The position numbers and the translations under genes are program-made. Of a stretch of DNA of 60,725 bases, positions 18,300 to 28,014 are shown piece after piece (position 1 is the first letter of the stretch; each line of letters starts with the position of its first letter). The DNA is taken from the NCBI GenBank assembly GCA_948857205.1, contig CAQPRV010000013.1, positions 1-60,725 on the forward strand, read 5' to 3'. Under the pieces are notes generated by a model. The model saw only the letters and a program-made list of their open reading frames with translations. It searched no databases and had not been told where the DNA came from. The DNA comes from an uncultured Clostridia bacterium. GTDB lineage: Bacteria; Bacillota; Clostridia; TANB77; CAG-508.

Positions 18300-20176
18300 T
18301 TTACCTTTTCTTGTTTTATATCATATTGATCTGAATCTAATTTTAAATTTATATTATAATATGGGTCGCCCATTTTTTTGTAATCTCCCCACTTTTCATA
18401 GAACAAATCAATTTCCCCCTGAAATCTCTTTTGTTTTTCTGGAGTATCCTCAGCACCTCTTGATTTTGATTCATAATGTATCAATTCTACAAATGGATTA
18501 TATATAATCAATTTACCAGCTTTAATTATTTTTAAACAAAAGTCAATATCATTAAATGCAACTGCAAAATCTTCATTCATATAATCAACTTCTTCATAAA
18601 CAGATCTTTTTGCCATCATACAAGCAGCAGTAACAGCACTTAAGTTTTGAATATGACTTTCTCTTGCAAAATAGCCATGTGCAGTTTTATACAAACCTTT
18701 AAATACATGTCCTGCAACACCATATACACCAATTATTGCACCAGCATGTTGTATTGTTTCATCTGGGTAATACATTTTTACTCCAACTGCTCCTACATCT
18801 TCTCTTTGAGCCATACCTAACATTTTTTCTAACCAATCTGGAGTTATTAATTCTGTATCATTATTTAACTGCACAATATATTCTCCATCTGTATTTTTAA
18901 CTCCAAAATTAATTATTCTAGCATAATTATATCCTTTTTCTGGATAATATATAACTTTAACCTTATCTTGTTTTTCTACTTCTTTATAATAATCAAATAT
19001 TGATTTTTCTGTACTATTGTTTTCAATAATTACAATTTCATAATTTTGATAAGTTGTCAATTTCAAAACTGAATCTACACAAGTTTTTAAGGTTTTTGCT
19101 TCATTATAATTAGGAATTAAGATAGTAACTTTAGGATTTCCTTTAACTTTATAGTCTATCTTATAAGTACCAAGAGTTACGCCGTGTGATACTTCTCCTT
19201 CTAGCCCAACTCTTTTTAAGTGATCTTGTAATACTGTTATTCCTGCTTCAAAGGCATATGGTTTTGCATTTCCTCCTGCTTGTGCAGTAGATAATTTATG
19301 AACTCTCCAATGATACAATACTTTTGGTATATGTTTTATATTTTTTGCAATTTCTGCCATTCTAATAATTATATCATAATCTTGTGCACCATCGTATTTA
19401 CTTCTTTCTCCTCCTAATTTTTCCATTAAATCTTTTCTAAATACACTAAAATGACAAATATAGTTATTTGACCTTAAAGTATCAATTGCAAAATCTGGTT
19501 TAAAGTGTGGATCAAATCTTGGTTTATCTAGGGTTGTTATTTTGTCTTCATCTGTATAAATAAACTCAATTGTAGGCTCTTCATTAATTGCTTTAACTAC
19601 TTCATATAAGCAATTTACAGGTAATAAATCATCATGATCTAAAAGTGCAATATAATCACCTGTTGCATTTTTTAGAGCTTCATTTGTATTTCCAGCAATT
19701 CCTAAATTTTTTCCTGTATAATTGTATTTAATTCTTTCATCTCTTTTACTAATTTCTTCTATTTCTTTATTTTTCTCTGGACTACCGTCCTCTAAGCAAA
19801 GTTCCCAATTAGAATAGGTTTGATCAATTAAGTATTGTACTAATTCCTCAAAAAAATTTATAGGTGTATTATACATTGGAACTAATATACTAATTTTAGG
19901 AGATAACTTAAATTTTGTTTTACGTTGTTGTTCAAGTTCTTCTTCAGTTGGATCATTAAATTGCATCCACACTTGATATGGTGTAATAGCTGTTCCATTT
20001 CTTACCTTGTTTGTTAAGGTTTTAAAAGTCTTTTTCCACCCATTATTTTTTATTGACTTAATAAACTTCTTTATATTTTTAGGACTAAATCCATGTATAA
20101 ATAAGTTTATTCTTCTTAAAATTATTCGTGTTTTTCCACCTTCTGGAAAAAGTTTATCTCTTAATCTAACGCTCAT
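18290..20176 (-). CDS. Bifunctional GT2 glycosyltransferase (two GT-A domains)
   Basis: 628 residues. A helical N-terminus to about 90 precedes the first GT2 domain (ISILVPMYNTPINFFEEL, LCLEDGSPEKN, ALLDHDDLLP). A second GT2 domain from about 345 has VTILIPNYNEAKTLKTCV, VIIENNSTEKS and YIVQLNNDTEL. Tandem GT2 proteins of this type add alternating sugars in wall polysaccharide or O-antigen chains, for example rhamnans. The last codons come from a family A repeat arm, so the original C-terminus may have been altered. It is the last gene of the ABC-exporter operon. Confidence 0.85.
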   Translation of the reverse strand: MSVRLRDKLFPEGGKTRIILRRINLFIHGFSPKNIKKFIKSIKNNGWKKTFKTLTNKVRNGTAITPYQVWMQFNDPTEEELEQQRKTKFKLSPKISILVPMYNTPINFFEELVQYLIDQTYSNWELCLEDGSPEKNKEIEEISKRDERIKYNYTGKNLGIAGNTNEALKNATGDYIALLDHDDLLPVNCLYEVVKAINEEPTIEFIYTDEDKITTLDKPRFDPHFKPDFAIDTLRSNNYICHFSVFRKDLMEKLGGERSKYDGAQDYDIIIRMAEIAKNIKHIPKVLYHWRVHKLSTAQAGGNAKPYAFEAGITVLQDHLKRVGLEGEVSHGVTLGTYKIDYKVKGNPKVTILIPNYNEAKTLKTCVDSVLKLTTYQNYEIVIIENNSTEKSIFDYYKEVEKQDKVKVIYYPEKGYNYARIINFGVKNTDGEYIVQLNNDTELITPDWLEKMLGMAQREDVGAVGVKMYYPDETIQHAGAIIGVYGVAGHVFKGLYKTAHGYFARESHIQNLSAVTAACMMAKRSVYEEVDYMNEDFAVAFNDIDFCLKIIKAGKLIIYNPFVELIHYESKSRGAEDTPEKQKRFQGEIDLFYEKWGDYKKMGDPYYNINLKLDSDQYDIKQEKVNCH

Positions 20177-20215
20177 TTTCTTCTTCCCTTCTCTAGTTAA
20201 TTAATTTCTACTTAT

Positions 20216-21943
20216 TTAGCTTTTACTTCCTAATTTTCCAAAATTTCTTAAAGGTTGTGTTATTTTCCAAGACTTTGATTCACATATTTCTTGTATTTGC
20301 TTTTTTAAGTCTTGAATCGCTTTATCTTTTTCAGCTATACTTTTATTTTTATCATTGAGCTCTATATTTAATAAATTAATATTATGTTGCATAGTTAATT
20401 TTTCTCTTTTTAATTCTAACAAAGTTTTTCCTTGAGTATTTAATTTCCAAATAGTCTCATCTCTTATTTCTTCTTGTAATTTATTATCTAATTCATCAAA
20501 TAAGGTTATATGATCTTTTTTTATCCCCATTATTTCATATAACTCTTTATCTGCAATATATTTTTTAATCCTATCAAAATATTTTATTGCTCTATAAAAA
20601 ATAAATTCGATAGGAATATTTTTTTCTTTCCATTCTTGATCATAAAAATAAAATTCCTTATTAATATAAAAACAATTTTGGAAGATTAAATCCCATAAGC
20701 CATCTTGTATCCAAGTCATATCTTGTATATTGTAATTATCATAAGCTATTTTATATTTATCAAATACATTTTTTTGTTCAGTTGATTTTTCTAACTTATC
20801 TAATAATTCTTGTTTCCATCTTTTTATTATTTGTATTGCTTCTTCCTTGTTATTATCTTTCATTAAACTTATTAATACTTTGTCTATGGTTAAACTTTCT
20901 GTATATTTACTTATTATTTGTTGATTTTTATAAGTATCAAGCGAATTTAAATTAGACTTTTTTAAAATTTCAAGATTTTCTTTAATATTCTCAAGATGCT
21001 CTTTTGCTTCTAAGTTTCCAGCATCTTTATAAACAAAATCTTTTTTCATAACTGTTTGAATTCTATATTTTTGCTTTCTCATATTAGAAAAAGCAATTAA
21101 TCTTATTTCATTTTCTACATATTCTCCTTTGAATATCTCTAATAAAAAAGAATTAGCAAAAATCCTAAAGACATTTTCATCTTCTTCTAGTAATTGTTTA
21201 TATACTTCATTTTGTTCACAAAGTTTTACTGTATCTTCCTCTTTATATACTATATTTCTTGATAAAGTATTTTTAGATAATTTTTTATCTTCTGTAAATA
21301 TTACATTTGTTAATTTGTAATCTGTCATTGGATAATATATTTTAAAATTTGAATATCCAGCTTTGTTTATCTGTTCTTCTAACTGTCTTAAAGTATACAA
21401 TTTTTTATCTACTAAGTTTGTTACATTTCCATCTTTTTCATTATATTTAGAAAAATACTGCATTCCTAATTTGTTATCTGTTGCTAAAAGAATTATTCCA
21501 TCTGGTTTTAAATATTTTTTAACTTCTTCTAAAATTTCTTGTGGATTGTCTGATATATCTTCTATTCCAATTAAGGTTATATAATCAAATTTTTCTTCAA
21601 TTTCATCTATATTAGAAATTATTTTTAAATTTTTCTTTGTTTTATTTCTATTTAATATTGCATCTCTTTTTTCTTTTGACGTTTCTATTGTAACAACTTT
21701 ACTTAATTTTTCACATAATACTTGTGTTATTTCTCCAAAATTTGCTCCTATTTCTAACACAGATGAATTTTCTTTAAAGGGATACCACTTTATAATATTT
21801 TTTCTTATATCTGATAGAGCAAGTATAGTTTCTATTTTATTATCCTCTTTTATTATATTTTCATATTTTTGTTCTTCGCTATTTTTAAGGTATTCAATTA
21901 TTTTAGCATCTTTAATACTAATTTCTTTTTCTTTTAATTTCAA
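20216..21943 (-). CDS. SAM methyltransferase with coiled-coil tail (possible glycan chain terminator)
   Basis: 575 residues. A class I Rossmann methyltransferase domain lies at about 40-230, with SVLEIGANFGEITQVLCE as the SAM-binding motif I and DYITLIGIEDI as the acidic strand-4 region. A mid-region of unknown fold follows, then a coiled coil at about 500-550 ending in ESKSWKITQPLRNFGK. In Wzm/Wzt systems with a cargo-recognising Wzt, a methyltransferase with a coiled-coil ruler (WbdD type) caps the chain and fixes its length. This arrangement next to metK and wzt fits such a role, which is inference only; no kinase domain is evident. Confidence 0.7.
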   Translation of the reverse strand: MKLKEKEISIKDAKIIEYLKNSEEQKYENIIKEDNKIETILALSDIRKNIIKWYPFKENSSVLEIGANFGEITQVLCEKLSKVVTIETSKEKRDAILNRNKTKKNLKIISNIDEIEEKFDYITLIGIEDISDNPQEILEEVKKYLKPDGIILLATDNKLGMQYFSKYNEKDGNVTNLVDKKLYTLRQLEEQINKAGYSNFKIYYPMTDYKLTNVIFTEDKKLSKNTLSRNIVYKEEDTVKLCEQNEVYKQLLEEDENVFRIFANSFLLEIFKGEYVENEIRLIAFSNMRKQKYRIQTVMKKDFVYKDAGNLEAKEHLENIKENLEILKKSNLNSLDTYKNQQIISKYTESLTIDKVLISLMKDNNKEEAIQIIKRWKQELLDKLEKSTEQKNVFDKYKIAYDNYNIQDMTWIQDGLWDLIFQNCFYINKEFYFYDQEWKEKNIPIEFIFYRAIKYFDRIKKYIADKELYEIMGIKKDHITLFDELDNKLQEEIRDETIWKLNTQGKTLLELKREKLTMQHNINLLNIELNDKNKSIAEKDKAIQDLKKQIQEICESKSWKITQPLRNFGKLGSKS

Positions 21944-21975
21944 AACTTATCCCCCCTATCTTTTATAACTTCTAT

Positions 21976-23118
21976 TTATTGACTAATTAAAGCTTTAAAA
22001 ATATTAACACTATCTAGTTTTTCCCAAGTACATTCTATTTTGTTATTATCATCTAAAAATCTTCTACCAAAATGTCCACCATTACAGGTATTTGTATAAA
22101 CTGGATTTTTTAGTTGTAATTTATCAATTATCCCTTTAGGTGATAAATCGAATTTATGATAAATTGTATCAATAATTTTACTAACTTCTATTTCATTAGT
22201 ATTTTTACAGTCTACATATATTGAAATTGGTTGTATAACTCCAATAGCATAAGATAGCTGAATTAAACACTCTTTTGCAATTCCAGATGCAACAATATTT
22301 TTTGCTAAATATCTTGCCATATATGCTGCTGACCTGTCAACTTTACTAGGATCTTTTCCTGAAAAAGCTCCTCCTCCATGTGGTGCATATCCTCCATAAG
22401 TATCAACTATAATCTTTCTACCTGTTAAACCTGCATCTCCTTCTGGTCCTCCAATTACAAATTTTCCAGTAGGATTTATTAAAATTTTGAAATCTGTGTT
22501 AAGATTATATTTTTTTGCAATTTTAGTCATTATATTATTTACAATATAATCCTTAAATTCCTTTTCATTATAATTTTCTGTATGTTGTATTGACATTAAC
22601 ATTGTATTAATTCTAGTTGTTTGTCCTTCTAAATATTCTAAAGTTACTTGTGATTTCATATCTGGCATAGCATCTTTAAATTCCCCTGTTTGACGCAATT
22701 TTGTTGCTAGTTTTACTAAGTCATGTGACATAGTTATTGCTAAAGGCATATATTCTGGTGTTTCGCTATTTGCATATCCAAACATAATTCCTTGGTCTCC
22801 TGCTCCACCTATATCCACACCTTGTGCAATATCTGGGGATTGTTTACTAAGTAAATTTAATACTTTTGGTATATAAGTATAACCTATCTTTTTTATAGTA
22901 CTTTTAACTATTTGTTCTACGTCTATTTTTGCCTTTGTTGTAATTTCTCCTGCTAATATTACCTTATCATCTTTTGCCATTGTTTCACAAGCTACTCTTG
23001 AATTTTCATCTTGTTCTAAACATGCATCTAAAATACTATCTGATATCATATCACATACATGGTCAGGATGACCAATTGATACCGCTTCTGATGTAAATAA
23101 ATTTTTTATTTTTTCCAT
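21976..23118 (-). CDS. metK: S-adenosylmethionine synthetase
   Basis: 380 residues of MetK (methionine + ATP to SAM). The core is well conserved: GAGDQGIMFGYA, PTGKFVIGGPEGDAGLTGRK, DTYGGYAPHGGGAFSGKD and KVDRSAAYMARYLAKN. The N-terminal motif is unusual: SIGHPDHVCD, where most enzymes have SEGHPDKI.D. The gene is embedded in the exporter operon, 4 bp from the upstream gene and 32 bp from the methyltransferase gene. It therefore looks like a dedicated SAM supply or a second copy. Whether it is the cell's only MetK cannot be seen here. Confidence 0.92.
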   Translation of the reverse strand: MEKIKNLFTSEAVSIGHPDHVCDMISDSILDACLEQDENSRVACETMAKDDKVILAGEITTKAKIDVEQIVKSTIKKIGYTYIPKVLNLLSKQSPDIAQGVDIGGAGDQGIMFGYANSETPEYMPLAITMSHDLVKLATKLRQTGEFKDAMPDMKSQVTLEYLEGQTTRINTMLMSIQHTENYNEKEFKDYIVNNIMTKIAKKYNLNTDFKILINPTGKFVIGGPEGDAGLTGRKIIVDTYGGYAPHGGGAFSGKDPSKVDRSAAYMARYLAKNIVASGIAKECLIQLSYAIGVIQPISIYVDCKNTNEIEVSKIIDTIYHKFDLSPKGIIDKLQLKNPVYTNTCNGGHFGRRFLDDNNKIECTWEKLDSVNIFKALISQ

Positions 23119-23122
23119 TTTA

Positions 23123-24331
23123 TTACTTCCTTTTATGCTTTGTTCTAAAATTTCTAATTGGTTCTGTTATTCTCCAAGATTTGGAGTTAACTATCCTTTG
23201 TAACTCTTCTGTTAGTACGTCTTTTTCTTTTTGTAAATTTTCGATTAATTCTTCTTTTTCAATTTGTTCAATTCCTAAAATTCTATCAAATTTCTTAGCA
23301 TTTTCTTTATTAAATAAAACAGACTTATCAATAGGAATTGTAATACAGTAACCTTTTTTAAATAGCCAATTGTTTAAAATTTGTATCAACTTTTCATCAT
23401 CTTTAAAGTCTAGGCTTGGTCTCATTTTGTTAAGTTTATTTTTATAATCTTCCGAAAAAGTTGGCTTATGCAAGATTGCATGATATAAAAGAGTATAAAA
23501 ATATTCTTCCTCTGAAACTGTATAAAAACCTTTACTATTATAAATTCTATTCTCTAATAGGGCTTTTTCTAAATTATAATAATAATAGTTATCACCTATA
23601 TATCTTAAATCAAAAAAGGCTATTTTATCTTCTACTTTTACTTTATAATGGATTCTGTATTCTTCTGGAAATACCTTTTCTGCATTTAATATATAAGCAG
23701 CATTTTCATAAGAATCACAAATAAGATCAATATCATTATGTTCATTAGTATATATTTCCTCTGGTAAGGTTTCGTAATTTCTAAGTACTGCGTAATCTAT
23801 GCAATTATTTAAAACATAGAACATTTCTTTTACTGTTTTAAAGCCATCTGTTCCAATTAAATCTTGTTTTAAATTAACTATTGACTCTTCTTTTCCTTCC
23901 ACTTCTTTTAAAAAGTCTTTTAAAGATTTTCCTAATAATAAGGTTAAGTCATGGTTTGTTTCTTTTTCTGAATTAGTAGCATGTACTTTATGACCACCCC
24001 CTGTTAGTTCTCTGTAGTAAGTCTTTTTATCAAACACGTTTATATTAACTGTTTGAATTCCTTTACTTAATGTATCTCTCTGTTCATATTTTGGATTTTC
24101 TACTTCTACTATTATTAACAAAAAGTCTCCATTACCACAATGTTGCTCTTTTCCTGAATTTTTTGGAAGGTTTGTTCCATAAAATCTTGATAAATTTTTT
24201 GAGAATATTTCTTTATTCCATGTAATATTATATTTTCCTATAATATTAAACGATTTTTTTATGTCTTCTAATATTTCTTTTTCTTTGTATCGTGCATTTT
24301 CCCATAAAATAAATAAATGTGTTTCTTTCAT
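23123..24331 (-). CDS. Unassigned glycan-locus protein with nucleotidyltransferase-like motif
   Basis: 402 residues, family not recognised. The N-terminal ~145 residues form a domain of unknown type (contains RELTGGGHKVHATNSEKET). Residues about 155-330 include AVLRNYETLP and HNDIDLIC, resembling the acidic strand of nucleotidyltransferase-fold proteins, then a helical part. The end is a short coiled coil with NSKSWRITEPIRNF, nearly the same tail as in the methyltransferase at 20216-21943. The shared tail suggests that both dock onto the same partner in the export complex. The gene is directly upstream of metK. Confidence 0.55.
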   Translation of the reverse strand: MKETHLFILWENARYKEKEILEDIKKSFNIIGKYNITWNKEIFSKNLSRFYGTNLPKNSGKEQHCGNGDFLLIIVEVENPKYEQRDTLSKGIQTVNINVFDKKTYYRELTGGGHKVHATNSEKETNHDLTLLLGKSLKDFLKEVEGKEESIVNLKQDLIGTDGFKTVKEMFYVLNNCIDYAVLRNYETLPEEIYTNEHNDIDLICDSYENAAYILNAEKVFPEEYRIHYKVKVEDKIAFFDLRYIGDNYYYYNLEKALLENRIYNSKGFYTVSEEEYFYTLLYHAILHKPTFSEDYKNKLNKMRPSLDFKDDEKLIQILNNWLFKKGYCITIPIDKSVLFNKENAKKFDRILGIEQIEKEELIENLQKEKDVLTEELQRIVNSKSWRITEPIRNFRTKHKRK

Positions 24332-24453
24332 GTTTAATCTCCTTCCTTAAATTACAAATTTGATATTAAGCTAGGTAAAATTTATTAGACATATGAGAAT
24401 ACCTTGATTAAATTAAAATCGAATTAGCCTCTTCTCCAATGACCAACTTATAC

Positions 24454-25794
24454 CTACTCATCTATTTTTGTTACATATGCTTCTGTATCTAAATTATAAT
24501 ATCCGACAAATCTTTTACTAGACATTACTTCAAATATTATTAAGTCATAATTTCTATTTAAAACAACAATTTCTCCATTAAAGTCATATCTACTACAACT
24601 TAAGGATAAGGTATATTTCCCTGGGGCTAATTGAAATCTTTGTTTAAATTCACAGATGTAAGTTTCACCTTTTTTGCAATTTCCTGTATAGTAATTTAAG
24701 AAGTTAGTGTTTGTTCCACAAATTTCCTTTCCATTAAAATCTTTTATTGTCATAGAAAAGGTAGGACATTCCACGTCTTCGTTGAATTTTGCTTTTAATT
24801 TTACTATTATTTCTTCTTGACTATCTATTATACTTGTTGGTTCTCCTTTTGTATTAAATATACCGAAATCTATAATTTCTGCTTCTCCATTACCATATTT
24901 TATAACATCTGGATTTATTGTAAAATATTTTTTCCATTCTACACCATCGTCATTTACACCTAAAATTGCATCTGATTTTTCTTCTTGTTCCTTTGACTTT
25001 TCTGAATCCAAATCTTGCTCTTTTAACATTCCAGTAATTAGTTTTTTATAGTTTTCTACTCCATCTTTTACTCCACCATCAAAGATCTTCTTTCCATCAT
25101 TTAATATTATTGTTCTATTACAGTTGTTTAAAATATCATTTATACTATGTGTAACAAATATAATTGTTTTGTCTTTCTTTTTTAATTGTTCGAATTTTTT
25201 GAAACATTTTAATTGAAAAGCCATGTCTCCTACTGATAATACTTCATCTACAATTAATATGTCTGGATCTACATTTATTGCACATGCAAAGGCTAATCTT
25301 GCAAACATACCTGATGAATAGGTTTTTACTGGTTGATATATATGGTCTCCTATATCTGCAAATTTAATAATTTCTGGTTTTCTTTTTTCGATTTCTTCTC
25401 TTGTTAAGCCCATTACTTGTCCATGTTGATATATATTTTCTATTCCTGTTAAATCCATATTAAAGGCTGCACCTAACTCTAGTAAGGAACTTATTTTTCC
25501 GTTTATTTCCATTGTTCCACTACTTGGTGTTACAACTCCTGTAATCATTTTTAACAAAGTGGATTTACCTGCACCATTTTTTCCTAATATTCCTAATACT
25601 TCACCTTTACGTATTTCTAAAGAAAAATCATCTAAAGCTTTAAATACTTGATGTCTATTTAGGTTAGGAGCTAGTGTTTCAATTAATCTATCTTTTTTTC
25701 TAGCAAACATTTTATAGTTTTTACAAAGTTTATCAATTTTTACAACAATTTCTTTTTTGTTTTCTTGTTCTTCTTTTTCTTGTTTTGCTTCCAA
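24454..25794 (-). CDS. Polysaccharide ABC exporter ATPase with C-terminal cargo domain (Wzt/TagH-like)
   Basis: 446 residues. The ATPase domain spans about 15-255, with Walker A GILGKNGAGKSTLLKM, signature YSSGMFARLAFACA, Walker B ILIVDEVLSVGD and the H-loop VTHS. A beta-rich domain at about 300-440 matches the layout of Wzt carbohydrate-binding domains that recognise the finished, often capped, glycan. This favours a Wzm/Wzt pathway with chain capping rather than simple TagGH export. The permease gene is two genes upstream, separated by a GT2 gene. Confidence 0.88.
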   Translation of the reverse strand: MEAKQEKEEQENKKEIVVKIDKLCKNYKMFARKKDRLIETLAPNLNRHQVFKALDDFSLEIRKGEVLGILGKNGAGKSTLLKMITGVVTPSSGTMEINGKISSLLELGAAFNMDLTGIENIYQHGQVMGLTREEIEKRKPEIIKFADIGDHIYQPVKTYSSGMFARLAFACAINVDPDILIVDEVLSVGDMAFQLKCFKKFEQLKKKDKTIIFVTHSINDILNNCNRTIILNDGKKIFDGGVKDGVENYKKLITGMLKEQDLDSEKSKEQEEKSDAILGVNDDGVEWKKYFTINPDVIKYGNGEAEIIDFGIFNTKGEPTSIIDSQEEIIVKLKAKFNEDVECPTFSMTIKDFNGKEICGTNTNFLNYYTGNCKKGETYICEFKQRFQLAPGKYTLSLSCSRYDFNGEIVVLNRNYDLIIFEVMSSKRFVGYYNLDTEAYVTKIDE

Positions 25795-25813
25795 TTTGTC
25801 TCTCCTTTCAGTA

Positions 25814-26809
25814 TTATCTTTTTCCTAATATTTTTAAAATTAAATGTCTTATTTTAAATATTCCTTTTCCTATAAAAGGCATATTCATAATTATAAAGTT
25901 TTCTATATAAAACATAAAGGTTTCAGTTTTATATAGTTCATGAAATACTTTCCAACCTTTGAAATTGAAGTTTTTCTTTTGCTCTAGCATTTTAAAATAT
26001 TCTAAAGCTTTTTTATTTAGTTGTTGCAAGTTTTCAGGAAATTTTTCCTTATTTGCTACATAAGTTTGAAATACACCTAATTTTATTTCTAGAAAAAGTT
26101 TTCTTACTTGTTCTAATTTAGTAAATTTGTGTGATCTTCTTTCTGTTCCTATTTGATTATTTCCATGTTGTCTATATTTTATATAGGTTTCTGGTACATA
26201 TGCTAATTTTCCATTAACTCCTGCCATTATCCCCATCCAATGGTCATGTGGAACATATTCAGAGTTGTTTGGAAAAGGTAACATTTTTGATATCATTTCT
26301 TTTTTACATAGTGTTGTACAACCTGTTACACTATTGTATAAATAATTTACTTTATAACTATTTATATATTTTTTTATTCTTCTATTTAATAACATGAAAT
26401 CTCCAAAGGATGAATGTATTGTGTTTAAATTTTCATCAACTACTTCTAAGTCTCCAAATACTAAGTCTGCATCTTCTTCCTTTAATTTTTCATAGGTTCT
26501 TTCTATTTTTTCTGGTTGCCATACATCATCTTGGTCTGATAACATAAATAATGTGCTTTTTACTTGTTTTACTAAATATTCAAAATTTTTTATATAGCCC
26601 TGATTTTCTTTTTGATAGTGTACTTCTACTCTTTCATCTTCTTCATATTTTTTTAGTATTTCTCTTGTTCTGTCTTTTGAACAATCATCTGATATTATTA
26701 TTTTTATGTTTTTATAGGTTTGGTTTAATATGCTATCTAGTTGTTCTTCTAGATATTTTTCGCCATTATAGGTGGCCATTAGTATGTCAATTTGTTCTTT
26801 CATCTTCAT
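25814..26809 (-). CDS. GT2 glycosyltransferase (rhamnosyltransferase-like)
   Basis: 331 residues. The GT2 domain shows DILMATYNGEKYLEEQLDSI, IISDDCSKDRT and the FMLSDQDDVW motif. It is the closest in style to the GT2 at 10361-11272. It lies between the ABC permease and ATPase genes, as often happens for GTs that build the exported polymer. No membrane helix is apparent. The donor sugar is not predictable. Confidence 0.85.
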   Translation of the reverse strand: MKMKEQIDILMATYNGEKYLEEQLDSILNQTYKNIKIIISDDCSKDRTREILKKYEEDERVEVHYQKENQGYIKNFEYLVKQVKSTLFMLSDQDDVWQPEKIERTYEKLKEEDADLVFGDLEVVDENLNTIHSSFGDFMLLNRRIKKYINSYKVNYLYNSVTGCTTLCKKEMISKMLPFPNNSEYVPHDHWMGIMAGVNGKLAYVPETYIKYRQHGNNQIGTERRSHKFTKLEQVRKLFLEIKLGVFQTYVANKEKFPENLQQLNKKALEYFKMLEQKKNFNFKGWKVFHELYKTETFMFYIENFIIMNMPFIGKGIFKIRHLILKILGKR

Positions 26810-26850
26810 TCTTTTCCCTTTCTTAAGGTACTAATGTCTTTTTTATAGCT

Positions 26851-27642
26851 TTATAATACATCTGCAAAGTCTTTTTTGCTTTTTTTGAAAATATAATTTC
26901 CCCATATGAACATTATTATTGTTATTATCCAAAATACTATTGTATATATCCAGTTGTTTTCTGTTACTATATTGCTTGATATAAAGCAATCTCTAAAGCC
27001 TGTTACTAAATAGTTAAAGGGTAGACATTTCATTATTGCTAGTATTGTTGGATGATTTTCAAGCATTGATAAGTTCCATACTACTGGTGTGAACCAGAAG
27101 AATAGTTGCATCATTATTCCTAATAGTTGCGAAAAGTCTGGTACTAATGTTGTTAATGCTGATGTAAATCTTGTGAAGGCTATAAAGAATGCGTAGGCTG
27201 ATATTATTATATATATTACTTGTATAAAGTTTGGTATGTAGTTGAATAGTATTCCTACTGCTATTGCTACTATGAATAGAAATAGTGCTACAAAACTACT
27301 TGCTATTATTGATATTATTGGTATTATATCTACTGGAAATACTACTTTTTTTACTAGATAACTGTAAGTTCTTATTGAACTGCTTGCATTTATTATTGTG
27401 TCGTTTATGCACTGCCACATTGCCATTCCAGGTAAAAACCATACTACATATGGATCACTTCCTGCACTTCCTGTTTTTAGTATATATTGGAATACTATTA
27501 CATAGGTTATCATGAATACGAAGGGTTGTAAGAATCCCCATATGCTTCCTAGGCTTGTGTTTGCAAATCTATTTTTAAAGTCGTTTTTTCCTAATGAGAA
27601 GGCTAATTTTTTGTTTTTTATTAATATTTTTATAAATTCCAT
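26851..27642 (-). CDS. Polysaccharide ABC exporter permease (Wzm/TagG-like)
   Basis: 263 residues with six membrane helices, of the ABC-2 permease type. The N-terminal amphipathic FKNRFANTSLGSIWGFLQP is diagnostic for Wzm/TagG-family exporters. It pairs with the ATPase at 24454-25794 to move lipid-linked polysaccharide across the membrane. It is the first gene of the operon, about 50 bases after a good promoter. The AGGAGA ribosome site is rather far from the ATG (about 15 bases). Confidence 0.88.
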   Translation of the reverse strand: MEFIKILIKNKKLAFSLGKNDFKNRFANTSLGSIWGFLQPFVFMITYVIVFQYILKTGSAGSDPYVVWFLPGMAMWQCINDTIINASSSIRTYSYLVKKVVFPVDIIPIISIIASSFVALFLFIVAIAVGILFNYIPNFIQVIYIIISAYAFFIAFTRFTSALTTLVPDFSQLLGIMMQLFFWFTPVVWNLSMLENHPTILAIMKCLPFNYLVTGFRDCFISSNIVTENNWIYTIVFWIITIIMFIWGNYIFKKSKKDFADVL

Positions 27643-27690
27643 CTTTTTTGCTTTTCATCTCCTGTTTTTTATTACTTTTTTACATGTTAT

Positions 27691-27719
27691 ATTCTACCTT
27701 TTATTGCCTTTTTTGTCAA
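27691..27719 (-). promoter_or_regulatory. Sigma-A-type promoter of the polysaccharide export operon
   Basis: A perfect TTGACA at 27719-27714, a 17-base spacer and TAGAAT at 27696-27691 on the minus strand, just upstream of the permease gene. It would drive permease, GT2, ATPase, the 402-residue protein, metK, the methyltransferase and the tandem GT2. Confidence 0.7.
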
Positions 27720-28014
27720 TTCTTCTATGGTTTAAGTTTTGATATTTTTATTTCTATTTAAATTTAAAAAGTTATAATATATAATAAAATACAGTGATGC
27801 GTAGTTTGGAAGAACTATATTAATACAGATAAGCGAAATTAACTTTCATTTTTATATAATTTTACTAAACTAATTTATATGATTTGATTGTATTTTATAT
27901 TTTAGTATCTAAAAAGTTATAAATATAGTAAAATTATATTCCTAGCATCTTTTAATAGTAAAATATTTGATTTTGTAACAATTATATTTTAATAATTTTA
28001 ATTTTGTATTTATA

